Source: Chara braunii (taxonomy: Eukaryota; Streptophyta; Charophyceae; Charales; Characeae). From it: 64,000 nucleotides of DNA. Numbering within the stretch: the first letter of the stretch is position 1; the number at the start of each line of letters is the position of its first letter. The stretch lies in contig BFEA01000252.1 in the NCBI GenBank assembly GCA_003427395.1, forward strand, positions 619,184 to 683,183, given 5' to 3'. Of the stretch, positions 49,656 through 61,600 are shown piece by piece. Below the pieces are notes generated by a model. It was not told the DNA's origin, made no database searches, and saw nothing but the letters and a program-made list of their open reading frames with translations. The translations under genes were made by a program, and so were the position numbers.

Positions 49656-52600
49656 CGATAAAAGATTGTTGTGCAGTCCAAGGAAGAAGAAGAAGGCCAT
49701 AGCGGCGGAGCTCGGACACGAAGGTAGAAGAAGATAGTCGAGGAAGGAGAAGGGAGAGACGAAGAAGGGAAAAGAAAGGCATAGCCGGGGTGAAGGAAGA
49801 AGGAAGTGGGAAAGGAGGAGGGAGAAAGAGAAGCGCAGCTTGGTGAGGAAGAAAGGTCGGCAGCCATAGCTGAGATTAACGTTGAACAAGGAGTTGATTG
49901 AGGGTTGACCGAGCATTGACCAGGGGTTGACCGAGGGGTTGACCAAAGGGTTAATCGAGTGTTGATCGGAAGTTGATCGAGGGGTTGACCAAGGTGTTGA
50001 CCGGCGTTGACCAAGCGTTGACCAGAGTTGTACACCACGAAATTGACCAAGCTGGAGTTGGTATATTCTCGCCAAGCCTTTGGCGTATCCCCTCGCCCTA
50101 TGGATGTGCATTCACCCCATGGTACTGGCCGAGTCTGTCTGTCTGTTCTTTCGGCATCGAGTCTCCTCTGTCCAGGTGATAGGAACTCTGTTTAGAGGTC
50201 GTAGAGCTTTGTTGATCAAACCCACACGGGCTGAGTAGGGCCCGCGTATGACGACTGAATGACCCGGAGGACACGAACCCTCCCAAGGACCGGTACAGAC
50301 CGGCAGGCTGCTCAGTGTAACATGGTAGGCCCAAAATCGGAGTTGTGGGCTGCACAACGAGCTGTCTAAGTCTTGAGAGGACTTGCTGATCGTGCCGTCT
50401 TGTCTGCGACGTTAAAGAATTCCTGAGGAGTTATGGGGGATCTCCTCCAATGCCTCCTTACCAGCGCTAAAGTACTGTAGTGACAACTTAGAACTAGGTC
50501 TAGGCTAGTGAACATAGTTGACAGGGTTCTGAACCGGAGAGAGAGCCGGGTGGGATTGACATCAGGTGTTGGGCATCGGGGTTTGGATTGTAAAGGACAT
50601 TGGTGGCGAAAGCTTCCGTCGGTCGTGGTAACGTGACTGGATCAAAGTGTAAGGCTTTGTGGTCCTTAGACAGTTAGTCAGTCAGTCAAGTGGGTAGGTC
50701 TAAGCGGTGAGGAGTGGGAGAGTCATTGTCGTGCACCTGACAGGTTGACACCATGGACGACTACCCTATGTACGGCTTGCTCGTGGGGTTCTCCCTCTGG
50801 GGGACCCTCTGGCATCTCCTCTTTCCTTTGGGATTTTGGAACATTTTTTCGTGTAGAGTAGAGGCCAGGGGTGGTGCTAGCACCACCCCCTACACCAAGG
50901 AGCAGGAGGAGGAGGCGGCGAGGATCTTGGCAGAGCAGAAGGCCAAGAAAGAGGAGGTGGTGAAGCAGGCCAAGAAGTTGGCCTTGTTGCAGGAGCGGGC
51001 CATGAAAAGGAAGAAGTTGGAGGAGTTGGAAAGGATGAAAAGAGAGGAAGAAAAGTTGAAAGCGGCGGAAGTAGAAAAGTTGAAAGCGGCGGAAGTAGAA
51101 GAAGAAGAAGAAGAAGAAAAGGTGGAAGAAGAAGAGCCCCTGATTAGAAGAAGTATTAGGGACAGAGGACAATCGAGTGGCATGAAGAAGGAGGGGAACT
51201 CGTGGTTGGAAAAGAAAGTGTCTGAATGGGTGCCAATCCGTCCCTGAGAGAAGAGGACGCGATGTTATATGTTCCCAGGGAAGAACAGCAGGGGATTATC
51301 AGAGAGTTTGAAGCAGAAGAAGGTCCCTTGAAACGTCAGGTGACCGAAGAAGAGAAGAAGTTGGAGTGGAAGCTGCGCTTAGCGAGGGAGAAGAAGAAGA
51401 GAATGGAGGAGGTAAGCAAAGCTGCAAAAGAGTTGGAAGCTATAAAAGAACAAAGGGCGTAGATGGAGGCGCAAGCAGACATACAGGGCAAGATGGAGGT
51501 GATGTCAATGAATATTGAGCTCCTAGCCAAAGCATGGGACGAGCAATATCAGTTCGCTAGGAGCTAGGACGTAGCCTTGCGATCAATCCGATTGGGCTTT
51601 ATAGAGTTTGCGCGTGACATGATGATGCACGTGGGCTCAGAAGTAACAGCAAGGCTAGAAAACACAGAGTGATTCTGCACGGGCGCCATAGAAGGCGCAA
51701 AACTCGCTGCTCCAAGAGAGGAGGAAGCGCGTCCTTGTAGAGAGCCAGTCAAGGTAAAGTTCCGTGACCCTTACAATGGAAAGAAGGAATGAAACTTTGA
51801 CAATTGGGAGGTGAATGTGAACTCCTACATGCACCTGCAAAAGATAGCTTCTGAGGAACAAGTCCTCATCGCCTTCCACACTCTCAAAGATGAGGCAGCT
51901 AGTTTCACTAGATCGCTCTGTCGCGCTGCTAAATGTGAAAATGATATGGTTGCCTATTCCTTAATCACCCCCCTCAGTGATTTCTTTAAGCTACTGTGTG
52001 AGAGGTTTGCAGACGCCACGCGAAGCGTTAGAGCGTCTGACAAGTTGCAAACCATTCATTCCCACCAATGGAGGAGCGCCAGGGCACTCAAGGGTATCAT
52101 GGATGAATTGGTAGTTGTCCTTGGTCACGAGGTCACTGACACCCAGCTGGTCCAACTGTTTTATCGTGCCATGCCCGAGCCTTTGTGTGGGCACTTCTTC
52201 GAGAAGAGTAGGGAGTCTACCATGACCAACGATACTTTGAGTAGGGAGGTGGTAGCATTCGAAGTGAAGTCCATGCCAGTTTCCACTTTCTGCCATAAGG
52301 ACCTTGACAAGGGAAAGAAGTGGAAAGGCCGTACCATCTCAGGGCAAGGATCACCGGATCCTTATGTTAGACGAGGGTGGTATGGAAGAGGTCCTCTATG
52401 ATCAGATAGAGTGGGGGCCTGGAGGAAGAGGATAGTGGCGGTAGTTAGGGGAGGACTTACGCTATTGTTGCGGCTGGAGGGAAGCCACAGGGAAGAGGAG
52501 GAGGCTGGGGCCAAGGCGGGCAGGCTTCTAGTGGTCAAGGACAGGGCGATCAGGGGGTTCGTGGCAGAGGAGGCCGCCAAGCAGGAGGTAGGGGTCAAGG

Positions 52601-55600
52601 TCCCCTGCAAAACCGCTTTGGATTTAATCTGTCACCATACAGGAGGTGTGGATGGCACCTTGGTCTGCCACAGGCCTTGGGAAGATTTGGGCTTGGAACA
52701 AACAGTCTGGCAGAGGAGGATCGATCAGGATGAGTGCATTTATTGCGATGGTCCTAGTCACAGGATTAAATACCGCCGGTAGGGGCTGCAACCGCCCCTA
52801 CCCCTAGACCATGTTGAGAAGAGTGTGCGCACCACAAGATACTCCCAAACCACATGTGTCTATGGCAGAGGTTGCTGGCCAGTGTCTAGACAGTTGTCCA
52901 GAGACTGCTTGTGTTAGAGTCTCTCTAGGCACTTCCCTCATAGGCGTGGCAAAATAATTGAAAGAGAGGATGCTATAGGGGACTTGATAGATAGTGGGGC
53001 CACTCGTAGTTGTATTAGCAGAAAAGCGCTGCAGAAGCTAAAGTTAAAAAGTTAGAAGACCCTATAATCAGTATCCTCGCAGACAATCGCACTATGCGAG
53101 TCGAGGATTATGTAGAGGGAGTCGAGGCATACTTTCGCCTAGAGAAGAATGGGAAGGTGGAGAAAGTTCTCCGTTCCTTGCCTCTCCTCGTAGAGGATAG
53201 CCTTCCTTTCGATATGGTCCTAAGAAACCTGCAGATTCTCAGTGGACTGTACATTAGGCTGAGGGCGAAGCCTCGGTCGCGTCGTATGTTAGATTTGTGA
53301 TTTTGTGTTTTCTGTGTTTTGTTGTCTGTGCTGTTGCTGTGTTTTTTTCTTAACGCATTGAGGTGCGATGACGTGCTGATTTCTACTGCCGTGACTAACG
53401 GCGAGGTTGTACCTTGTTGCGTGTGCCTGTTGTGTTTTGCAGCGTGCTTTGTTGTGTGTGCGTGCAGAGTTTTGGGTCACACTGAGGCCTATATGCTGTT
53501 CTAAAAATAGACCGGTTCCGGCCCTGCGATTGCAGGCCCAGTCTTCCCCGACGTCATAGAGGCCCTAAGGGCCTACAGTGGGTAGAGCCCGTAGCTGGGA
53601 AGGGCCTAGAGGCCCTAAGTCGAAACGGTACCGGTAGAGTAGTTTCGGTCCAGTAGGTCTAGGGTAGAATCTAGAAATAGGATAGGCCGAGTAGGTTTAG
53701 GACTTTTGACAGTTCATTTCTCGCGAAGCAGCGTTGGAGAAGCCAAGCAAGTTGGTGGCGGTGACTGTCTGCAGGCGGCATCCTGAGACCTCGCCGTTGA
53801 CAGCAGCCATAGCCGGCCCAGTCTGAGTCTGCCATAGCTGGGGCATCCTCAGCGCATCTACCTCTGGGGTATCTGCGTCTTGCCGGGCTATATCGAGGCT
53901 CTACACTGTGTACTCGTGGGTGGTGGCAGCCATAGCTGCCTGTTCCTTCGTCAGAGTTGTCCATCGACACTGAAGACTTCATCGCATGACCTGTTCTTCA
54001 TCAGGGTGGTTGGTGCTGGCCTCTGAGAGGCTGTTCTGATGCAGCGCTACTAACTGAGTGTAGGATAGAGAGTGGGGTGTGAGTTCTGAGTGTGGCGAGA
54101 TACTGGAACAAACTCTGTTACGGTAATTGTACGAGTGGCTCATCATCAGCGTCATTTTCATTGTGATCTTCGCAGGTTCTTTGTTGTGATTGGTTGTTGG
54201 GAGTTGTGTCAGAGAGTGAGAAACACTGTGTGTCTTCTCCCCATCTGTGCATGTTTGTCTTCCGCTGTTTATCTTCACCTGTGTGCAGTTTGGACTCTGT
54301 CTCCTCTCTCCCCTTCTCTTCTGCATGTATGGGCATGTATGAGATTGTCTGTGTGTGAGTGGCGATAAAATTCGTCAGACAACCAAGTTCATAACAGAGA
54401 GGATAGGGGCCACACTCCACTCAAGAGAGCACGAGTGTAGGCTCCCTAGTCCAACAAACGAAGTTAAGACGGCTCGTCTGTTTCATGTGTCAGGAGTAGA
54501 CAACTCTCTGGCACATTGCTGCCTCAGTGCTCCCACGTTCGCGCGATTGGTGGAGGAGCAATTAGAAGAACAGGTTTTAAAACCCATAGACCCTGCTATT
54601 GCCAAGCTGTTGGAGAAGTACATAGACTTAGCTACGCCACCTACAGGAGTAGTGCAGCGGCCGATACAGCATCGCATAGAAATAGAGCCTGGCAGTAGGA
54701 CTCCTAAAGGTGCTATCTACAGGATGTCCCCAAAGGAGTTAAGAGGAGTTGCGTAAGCAGCTAGATGAACTCCTAAAGAAGGGTTGCATTAGGTCAAGTT
54801 CGTCTCCATTCGGAGCACCTGTTTTTTGTGACCAAGGAGGAGGGAGAGCTCAGGATGTGTATAGACTATAGGGGTCGTAAGGCTATCACAGTGAAGAATG
54901 CAGAACCACTGCTTCGGATAGACGACTTGTTAGGTTGGGTGCAGGGCTGCAAATATTTTTCGAAGATAGATTTAAAGTCCGACTATCATTAGATAGAGGT
55001 TCATCCTGATGACGAGTATAAGACAACATTCCGGACTAGATATGGGCACTACGAGTTTATAGTCATGCCCTTTGGACTAACCAATGGACCAGCTGCTTTC
55101 CGACGCTGTATGAAAAATTTGTTTTGGCCATGGTTAGATAGGTTTGTGGTAGTATATCTAGATGATATTCTAGTATTTAGCAAGACCCACTAGGAGAACG
55201 AGGGCCATCTGAGGCAGGTCTTGGAGAAGCGCAAAGAGGCTAACTTCGAGATCAACGCGAAGAAGTGGGAGTGGGCCAAGACACAAGCCTTGTACTTGGG
55301 CCATGTCTTAGCTGGAGACGGCATAAAACCTGAGGATAACAAGGTAGCAACGATCAGAGATTGGCCAACGCCCCGCCCATTGACAGAACTGCGGTCGTTT
55401 TTAGGCCTAGCAAACTACTATAGAAAGTTTGTGAGGAACTTTTCTACCATCACTGCACCTCTTCGCAGGTTGTTAAAGAAAGAGACGATCTGGAAGTGGG
55501 ATGGAGATTGTACGTCGGCCCTGAAAAAGTGAAAGCGCGCCTTGATAGAATACCCAGTCCTCAAGGTAGCCGATCCATCCTTGCCTTTTATCATCACCAC

Positions 55601-58600
55601 TGGCGCAAGTCAGTACGGTATAGGTGCTGTTCTACAACAAGATGATGGGATATAGACCCGTAGAGTTCACGTCTGCTAGTATGCCTTCAGAGAAGGTTGC
55701 GACATCTACCTACGAGAGAGAACTCTACGCTCTCAGGCAAGCATTAGATCATTGGAAAAACTACCTGCTTGGGAGGCACTTCAGACCACGAGACGTTACG
55801 GTGGCTGAAGACCCAGGCCAAGATGACACCTAAGCTTATTGGGTGGGCCACAAAAATAGATCAGTATGACTTTGAACTTAAGCCAGTCAAAGGGAAGTAT
55901 AATGTAGTGGCGGACGCTCTGAGTAGGACAGCTGACTACTTTGGATCGATAGTTAACTATCTGGATATAGGGAGAGACCTGCAGCAAAAAGTTAAGAGGA
56001 GCATATGCGCAGGACCGTATCTACAGTGACCTCCTCAAGAGAGTTAAGGAGGCCCCGGAGTCCGAACCAGACTACCGCACTACTGATGGGTTGCTATTTG
56101 AGAAGATTAATGTAGTTTGACTGTCTGTGTGTTCCTAACAGTGAGGAGATCCGTAGTCTGATCTTAGGGGAATGCCACGACACGGAGGGACACTTTGGTT
56201 GGCAAAAGACACTAGCCAACCTCATGCACGCGTATATATGGCCCGGTATGAAGGCGGACTGCATAGAGTATGTACGCAGTTGTAAAGTCTGTCAGCGAAA
56301 CAAGACTACTACGCGAGCCCCTCCTTGTCTTCTCAGTCAAGAGTAGGCATGGCAAAAGTCGAGTCATGGTTATAGTTGATAGGTTTAGCAAGTATGCAGT
56401 TTCTGTTCCTCTGCCTGCAGAGGCACGAACAGATTTAGTAGTTCAAAAGTTCTTTGATCATTGGGTCAGTGAACATGGTATACCGCTGTCGATAGTTAGT
56501 GACAGAGACACCAGGTTCACCAGTCAAAACTGGCAGGAATTAATGAAAGTTTATGGGTCAAAGTTGTTGATGTCATCTGGCTAGACTGAACAGATGAATA
56601 AGATCCTGCAACAAGTTCTCAGAATGTACATTAGGCCCGATCAATAACAGCGTGCACCTAGCCACGTGTTGCACTCCCAACAAACTACACAAGTCCTTTA
56701 GACTGCGTAGACTGTTTGAGGGACTGAACCGGGATCAGATTCAAAGACTACCGCCCGGTACCCGAGAGTTTGTGATACAGCACGAGAAAGAGATCGCTAC
56801 CATTATTAATAACCTCAGGAAGGCCCAACACAGGATGATAGAACAAGCTAATAAGCACCGTCGCCCCTCACAGTTTCAAAGTAGGTGACTTAGTTTGGGT
56901 CAAGTCAAAAGAGTTCGCTCCTGAGGAAAACATCTCGCAGAATTTGCTGCCTGCATATCGAGGACCGTGGCCAGTCTTAGAAGTCAAGGGCGGAGGTCGC
57001 TCTATACCATTGAGATTCCAGCACACCTCCACACCTACCGAGTCTTCCACGCATCAAAACTGTTGCCTTTTGTCACAAGTCGACAGTTTCTATCCCGGAG
57101 ATCTATGATTCCTCCAGATATGGATGGAAAGTACGATATTGATGGGATAGTAGGTGAAGATATCTTTCGGACGGGAGGTAGAGGTCGTCCACAGAAACAG
57201 TATAAGGTTAGATTTTCCTTTCAAGAGCCAGAAGACGACCCGCTGGTTCACGCGAACAGAACTTCTAGAGACGGCTCCCGAAACAGAACTTCTAGAGACA
57301 GCTCCCGAAATAGTTCGAGCCTACGAGAGAGATAAGAAGGGTAAAGATCCTGCCTTAGACTGAAGTATTCTCGGAGGACCTCGAATTTAGGCCGGCGGGA
57401 GTGAAACGGTTTTCACCTTTTTGCAGACAGGTGCGGATCCCAGAGTTCGATCCACAGACCTCGCCTTACCTTACCTTACCTGTGTACAGTATAGAGTCGA
57501 CCCTGTGAGTCTTGAACCCGTAACCTGTGTGGTAGTAGTTGACGTTGTCTGTCGTAGGTCTGAGTAGTTGTAGGGTCTTGAACCTTAGACCTATCGAAGA
57601 AGGGGTCACACCTGCATAGGGGTCGTAGTTGTTGAAGTTCTGAAAGGTCAAGGTCGTAGCTGCTAGTCTTAAAAGGCCAAGTCTGCAAACTTCCAGAAGG
57701 TCCGGAAGTGGCCTCTCAAGTTCTTCTTACGTTTTACATAGCAGACCAGAGGCAAGTGGGCAAGTGGTGGAGTCCAACTTCGCTTAGTCAGCGGTACCCA
57801 GTCCCAGTCTCACTTTGCACAGTCAGCAAGTACCATGAGGGACTGTGTGCACCATGGGCCCGGTGGAAAAAGGGCAGACCAACGACTTACAGAAGTATAA
57901 ATCAAGAGGCAGCGCCCAGCTTTTCATTTATTCGGTGCGTAAGCCATGCGGAAGCGCTGCCCCAGCGTCTTGTGCGAGGTGGTCTGCAGAGAGCCCGAAG
58001 TTGAAGTGGGATGAAAGAAGATAGCGTAGCCATAGTAGCAGCGAGCGGCCATAGCCGCCATAGGTTAGAGATAGCTGTTAGTGTGTGTGTGTGTCTGTGA
58101 TACAGAGTACGTGTGCGTGGGGTATTCAGGGTGATCCAGAGTCGAGTGTGTGCGAACAGAGGTGTTGGACACAGTGACGAGAGTTGCGATGTACAGGTGC
58201 TGATGCGCCATAGCCTATTGAAGCGAGTTTGCATCTGAACTGTGTTCGTGGTTTCCATATTTCTGACCTTTGAGTGGGCACTTGGCGCCAGTGTGAATCA
58301 CCATCTGTTTGCATGTTTGTGAATCAAAGAAGAGGGCGAGTCTGATTGCAACAAGGTGCTCTGGACTGATAACGAGTGGGCGTTCTATTCGCCTGAAGAC
58401 GGAAGGAACGTAGAGCACAAGTGGTATGAACGCAACCAAGATTAGGAGAAAGGGTGCCATGTAGAGAAAGGAGAGGGACAAGGGGGGTAGTTGCGAGCTA
58501 TGGTCGTCTGAGGCAGACAATTTTAGCTTAGCTTAGCTTGCATAATATGAAAACAAGGGGGGGGGGTATCTGGCCGGTTCAGCTTCTGTGTGGGTGGAGC

Positions 58601-61600
58601 TCATCTCCTTGAGTCTTTTATGTAGATTCAGTTCTATATATAAGTTTATTATTAGGTGCTGCATTCACATGTACGCGGATGCACGTCCATGCGTGCATTT
58701 GGAGTTTCTTTGCAAAGGCAAAACCGAGCCTGAACATCTGCTCTCATGCTTGTTTGTGCTTCCGCTGCAGCTTTGCAGCTGCAATGAAAACAAGAACAAA
58801 GCAGATGGAAAGAATATGTAATCAACAAGCTTCAGCAATGAAGAAAGGGTTGTGGATTTCTGTAGGATGCTGGATCTTGTAGCAATTTAGCATCGCTGAT
58901 CTTACCTCGATTTGGGCTTTTGTGTTGGACTTTGGAAGTAATTCTCCTCCTTATGTTTATGGCTCTGGCTTTGGGCAGGTTCAAGGGACAACACTATCAG
59001 GGTGTGGAATCTAGGAACCCTGACGTGCATAACGACAATCACTGGCCATACAAGCGACATTTTGGGGTTGGAAGTGGGTAAGCAATGATCTCTCTGTTTT
59101 GCCATTTCCGAAGTCAACGCTATCCCCAATGGAAAACCGCCAATCACGTTCCCTTGTCTTCGGTTTGTCCAAACCACCGTCACCTGAATTCTCTATCCAA
59201 TTGAGTGATGGGTGGAACCTGCAACCTCTTGGGAACCCAGTACCACACATGGAAATCTTGCGACAAGCCTCCCTTTTCTATGGAAAAGTGCTTTCTGGTC
59301 CATCCTGGTTCTATGGAAAGTGGTTTCTGGTCCATTTCGGTCTCTGGGGAAGGGTGGTTTAGCTAGTGGCCTTTGCAGTTTCCAGAAGGTATTTGGGTTA
59401 TAGTCATGGCTTAATTAGGACCGGAAATCTACTGAAGCATCATGGTGGAAATGCAATAAAATTGAAATGAATATTTGTCGATTGCATTCGTTAGATCAAA
59501 TACAATCAGAGAGCGCAGTGTGATGGAAATTGTATGCTGTGTTCGGGAAGAATGAATTGTGTGTCAAGCTTCTTTTTTTCTGTTGTTGTAAAAACAGAAC
59601 CTTACGGTTCTGGCTCCTTTTCCATTCTGGGGAGCATCAGTCCGGTTCCTGTTCCCCCGGCAAGTCAACTGAATTACAATAAGCACTCACACACGCTCCT
59701 CCCCCTTATGGTGGGAAGGTCCCAAGGATGGCATTGATTATTTCCGTTAGGAAGGATGTACCCCCCTTCACCCCTGCCTAAGTTAGCCCGTTCTACTTCT
59801 ATTCTCGTGTGCCAAGCTTCTTAATTTGGTTATGTTATGTATTGATTTTCTGATTTAGGCCTCTGGGGCTGGCTGGTTTGGCCCGTGGCCTTTACAGATT
59901 CCAGAAGGTATTTGGGATAGTATAAGGACTGGAAATCTGCTGCGGTTATGCCTTGCAAGCGAGTTTATGTGTGTATACTGCGAACATATAAGATAGGATG
60001 TTGGATAAACATGTGATCCTTCAATGATCGTCTCTGCACTGATTGGAAGTGTGTAAATGCTATTGGAATTTTCAGGTTACAGGGGTGAGTTCTACAGTCT
60101 TTCTGCAGACCACACCATCAGGTTCGTGTGCTCTCTCCGTTCTCCCCTTTCCCTGGTTTCCATGCTGATTGTGTTCCAGGATAGTTGTCAGGATTGTATC
60201 GCCTTAGCATGTGAGAGTATGCTAAACTGTATGAATGAATATCAAGGACCTTAAGTCATCTCTGTCTTTGCGAAGGAAGCTGTTGTTGCACATTTTCCGG
60301 TGCATTAGCGAATACTAAGCATCTGGTTTTCATCTCCATGTCCAAAGGAAGTTGTTTCTGCAAATATTCAGGTCCACAAGAAGTGGGTGTTTTCTGCTGA
60401 GCAGTTTGGTGCTGCATTAGGATGTGGGATTCCCGCGTGCTGTGGATGAATCGGTGAACCCCGATGTGGCTAACCTGTGGCCATAGATATTCCCAAACTT
60501 CCTCTGTGTGCTACACAGACTCACAGAGTCGTAGACTGCAAAGGCGCGTTTGCCAAAGTAGGCATATTGTGGGTCCTTTATTGCTTGAAAGTGGTGCTCT
60601 GTGTTTGCCGTTTGTTGAGCATTCACTGGAGTATACAGCTAATGGCTTGTTGGATTTTCTGCCTGCTGTGCTGTCTGTCTCACATTCAGAATGTGGTGTT
60701 TGGACACCTATGAATGCCTCCAAGTGTTTGTGGAGGAAAGCATGAATCTCCTTTCGTTGGCATGCACTGCTAACGGGATTGTGAGTGGAACTCGGTAAAG
60801 CACCTCTACTCAACCATATTTTCCCACTTCCCACCTCCCGCCTCCCACCTTCACCCCCCCGCCCCCTTCAATGTGCCCATTTCTTGACTTGTGAGTGTCG
60901 TCCTTGCTGCACGTGGGCCTTATAATCTTCTAATGTTGCAATTTTGATGGGTGATATGAGACATTGTTTTTTGAACTTTTTCAACTTTTTTGGCTTTTAG
61001 AACTTGTAATGCATGTTCTCCTCTCTACCACCCCCCTCCTCAACCTGCGGGCAGAATACATCTGTTGATCATTCTAATTATCTGCTGGATTGCTAAGAAA
61101 AAGGAGACCTTACTCTCTCTCTCTCACCCCCTCTCCCTCGCTCTACTGTACGCTGTATCAAGGGGAGTTGATGGGATCGCCTGGGGGAGGAGGGGGAAAC
61201 GGAATGCAAGTGGGGTTGCAGGATGGGTTGCACATATGGGAGTGTAGATGGGAGGTGTCAGGGGGGACAGGATGCTTCGAATACAAAGGGGAGATGCTTT
61301 TCTTTCATTGGGCAGGGAATTGAGAATAGAAAATTAACACACACTTAAGGAGTGAGCCGGGGGAATGTGAAAGGGGTGATCAGGTGGAGAAGGGGAGGTG
61401 GAGTGAGGGGAATCGGTTACAGTATGCATTGCCCACATGGGGGTGGAGGAGAGAGTTGTGGAGGCGACACACTAGATGCTTTGCACACAAAAGAGAAGGA
61501 AGAGTATGGATGGATGCCGGGCCTGGAAGATTCTTTGGACATGATGTTGGAGTGAGGAAGTGCTGCTAGAGGTTGAAATGTGCCATTGCCGGCCCATCGA

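Larger units (their letters stand above)
48527..58350 (+). mobile_element. Ty3/gypsy chromovirus-like retrotransposon with both LTRs (element 3)
   Basis: LTRs at 48527-49425 and 57405-58350 enclose, in order, a primer site, a GA-rich leader, a coiled-coil gag N-terminus, capsid, a degenerate zinc knuckle, protease, RT, RNase H, integrase and a chromodomain-like tail. Many in-frame stops exist (for example at 55190 and 56582). The flanking pentamers acaat (48522-48526) and acaag (58351-58355) agree at four of five bases, fitting an old 5-bp target duplication. About 1 kb of foreign sequence interrupts pol at 53.29-54.36 kb. Confidence 0.9.
44779..58978 (+). other. Intron 3 (14,200 bp)
   Basis: Bounded by gtgagt and ttgggcag. 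It contains two LTR retrotransposons (44947-48058 and 48527-58350) separated by a 39-bp tandem repeat. The last 600 bp (58351-58978) have no feature beyond ordinary intron sequence. Confidence 0.9.
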
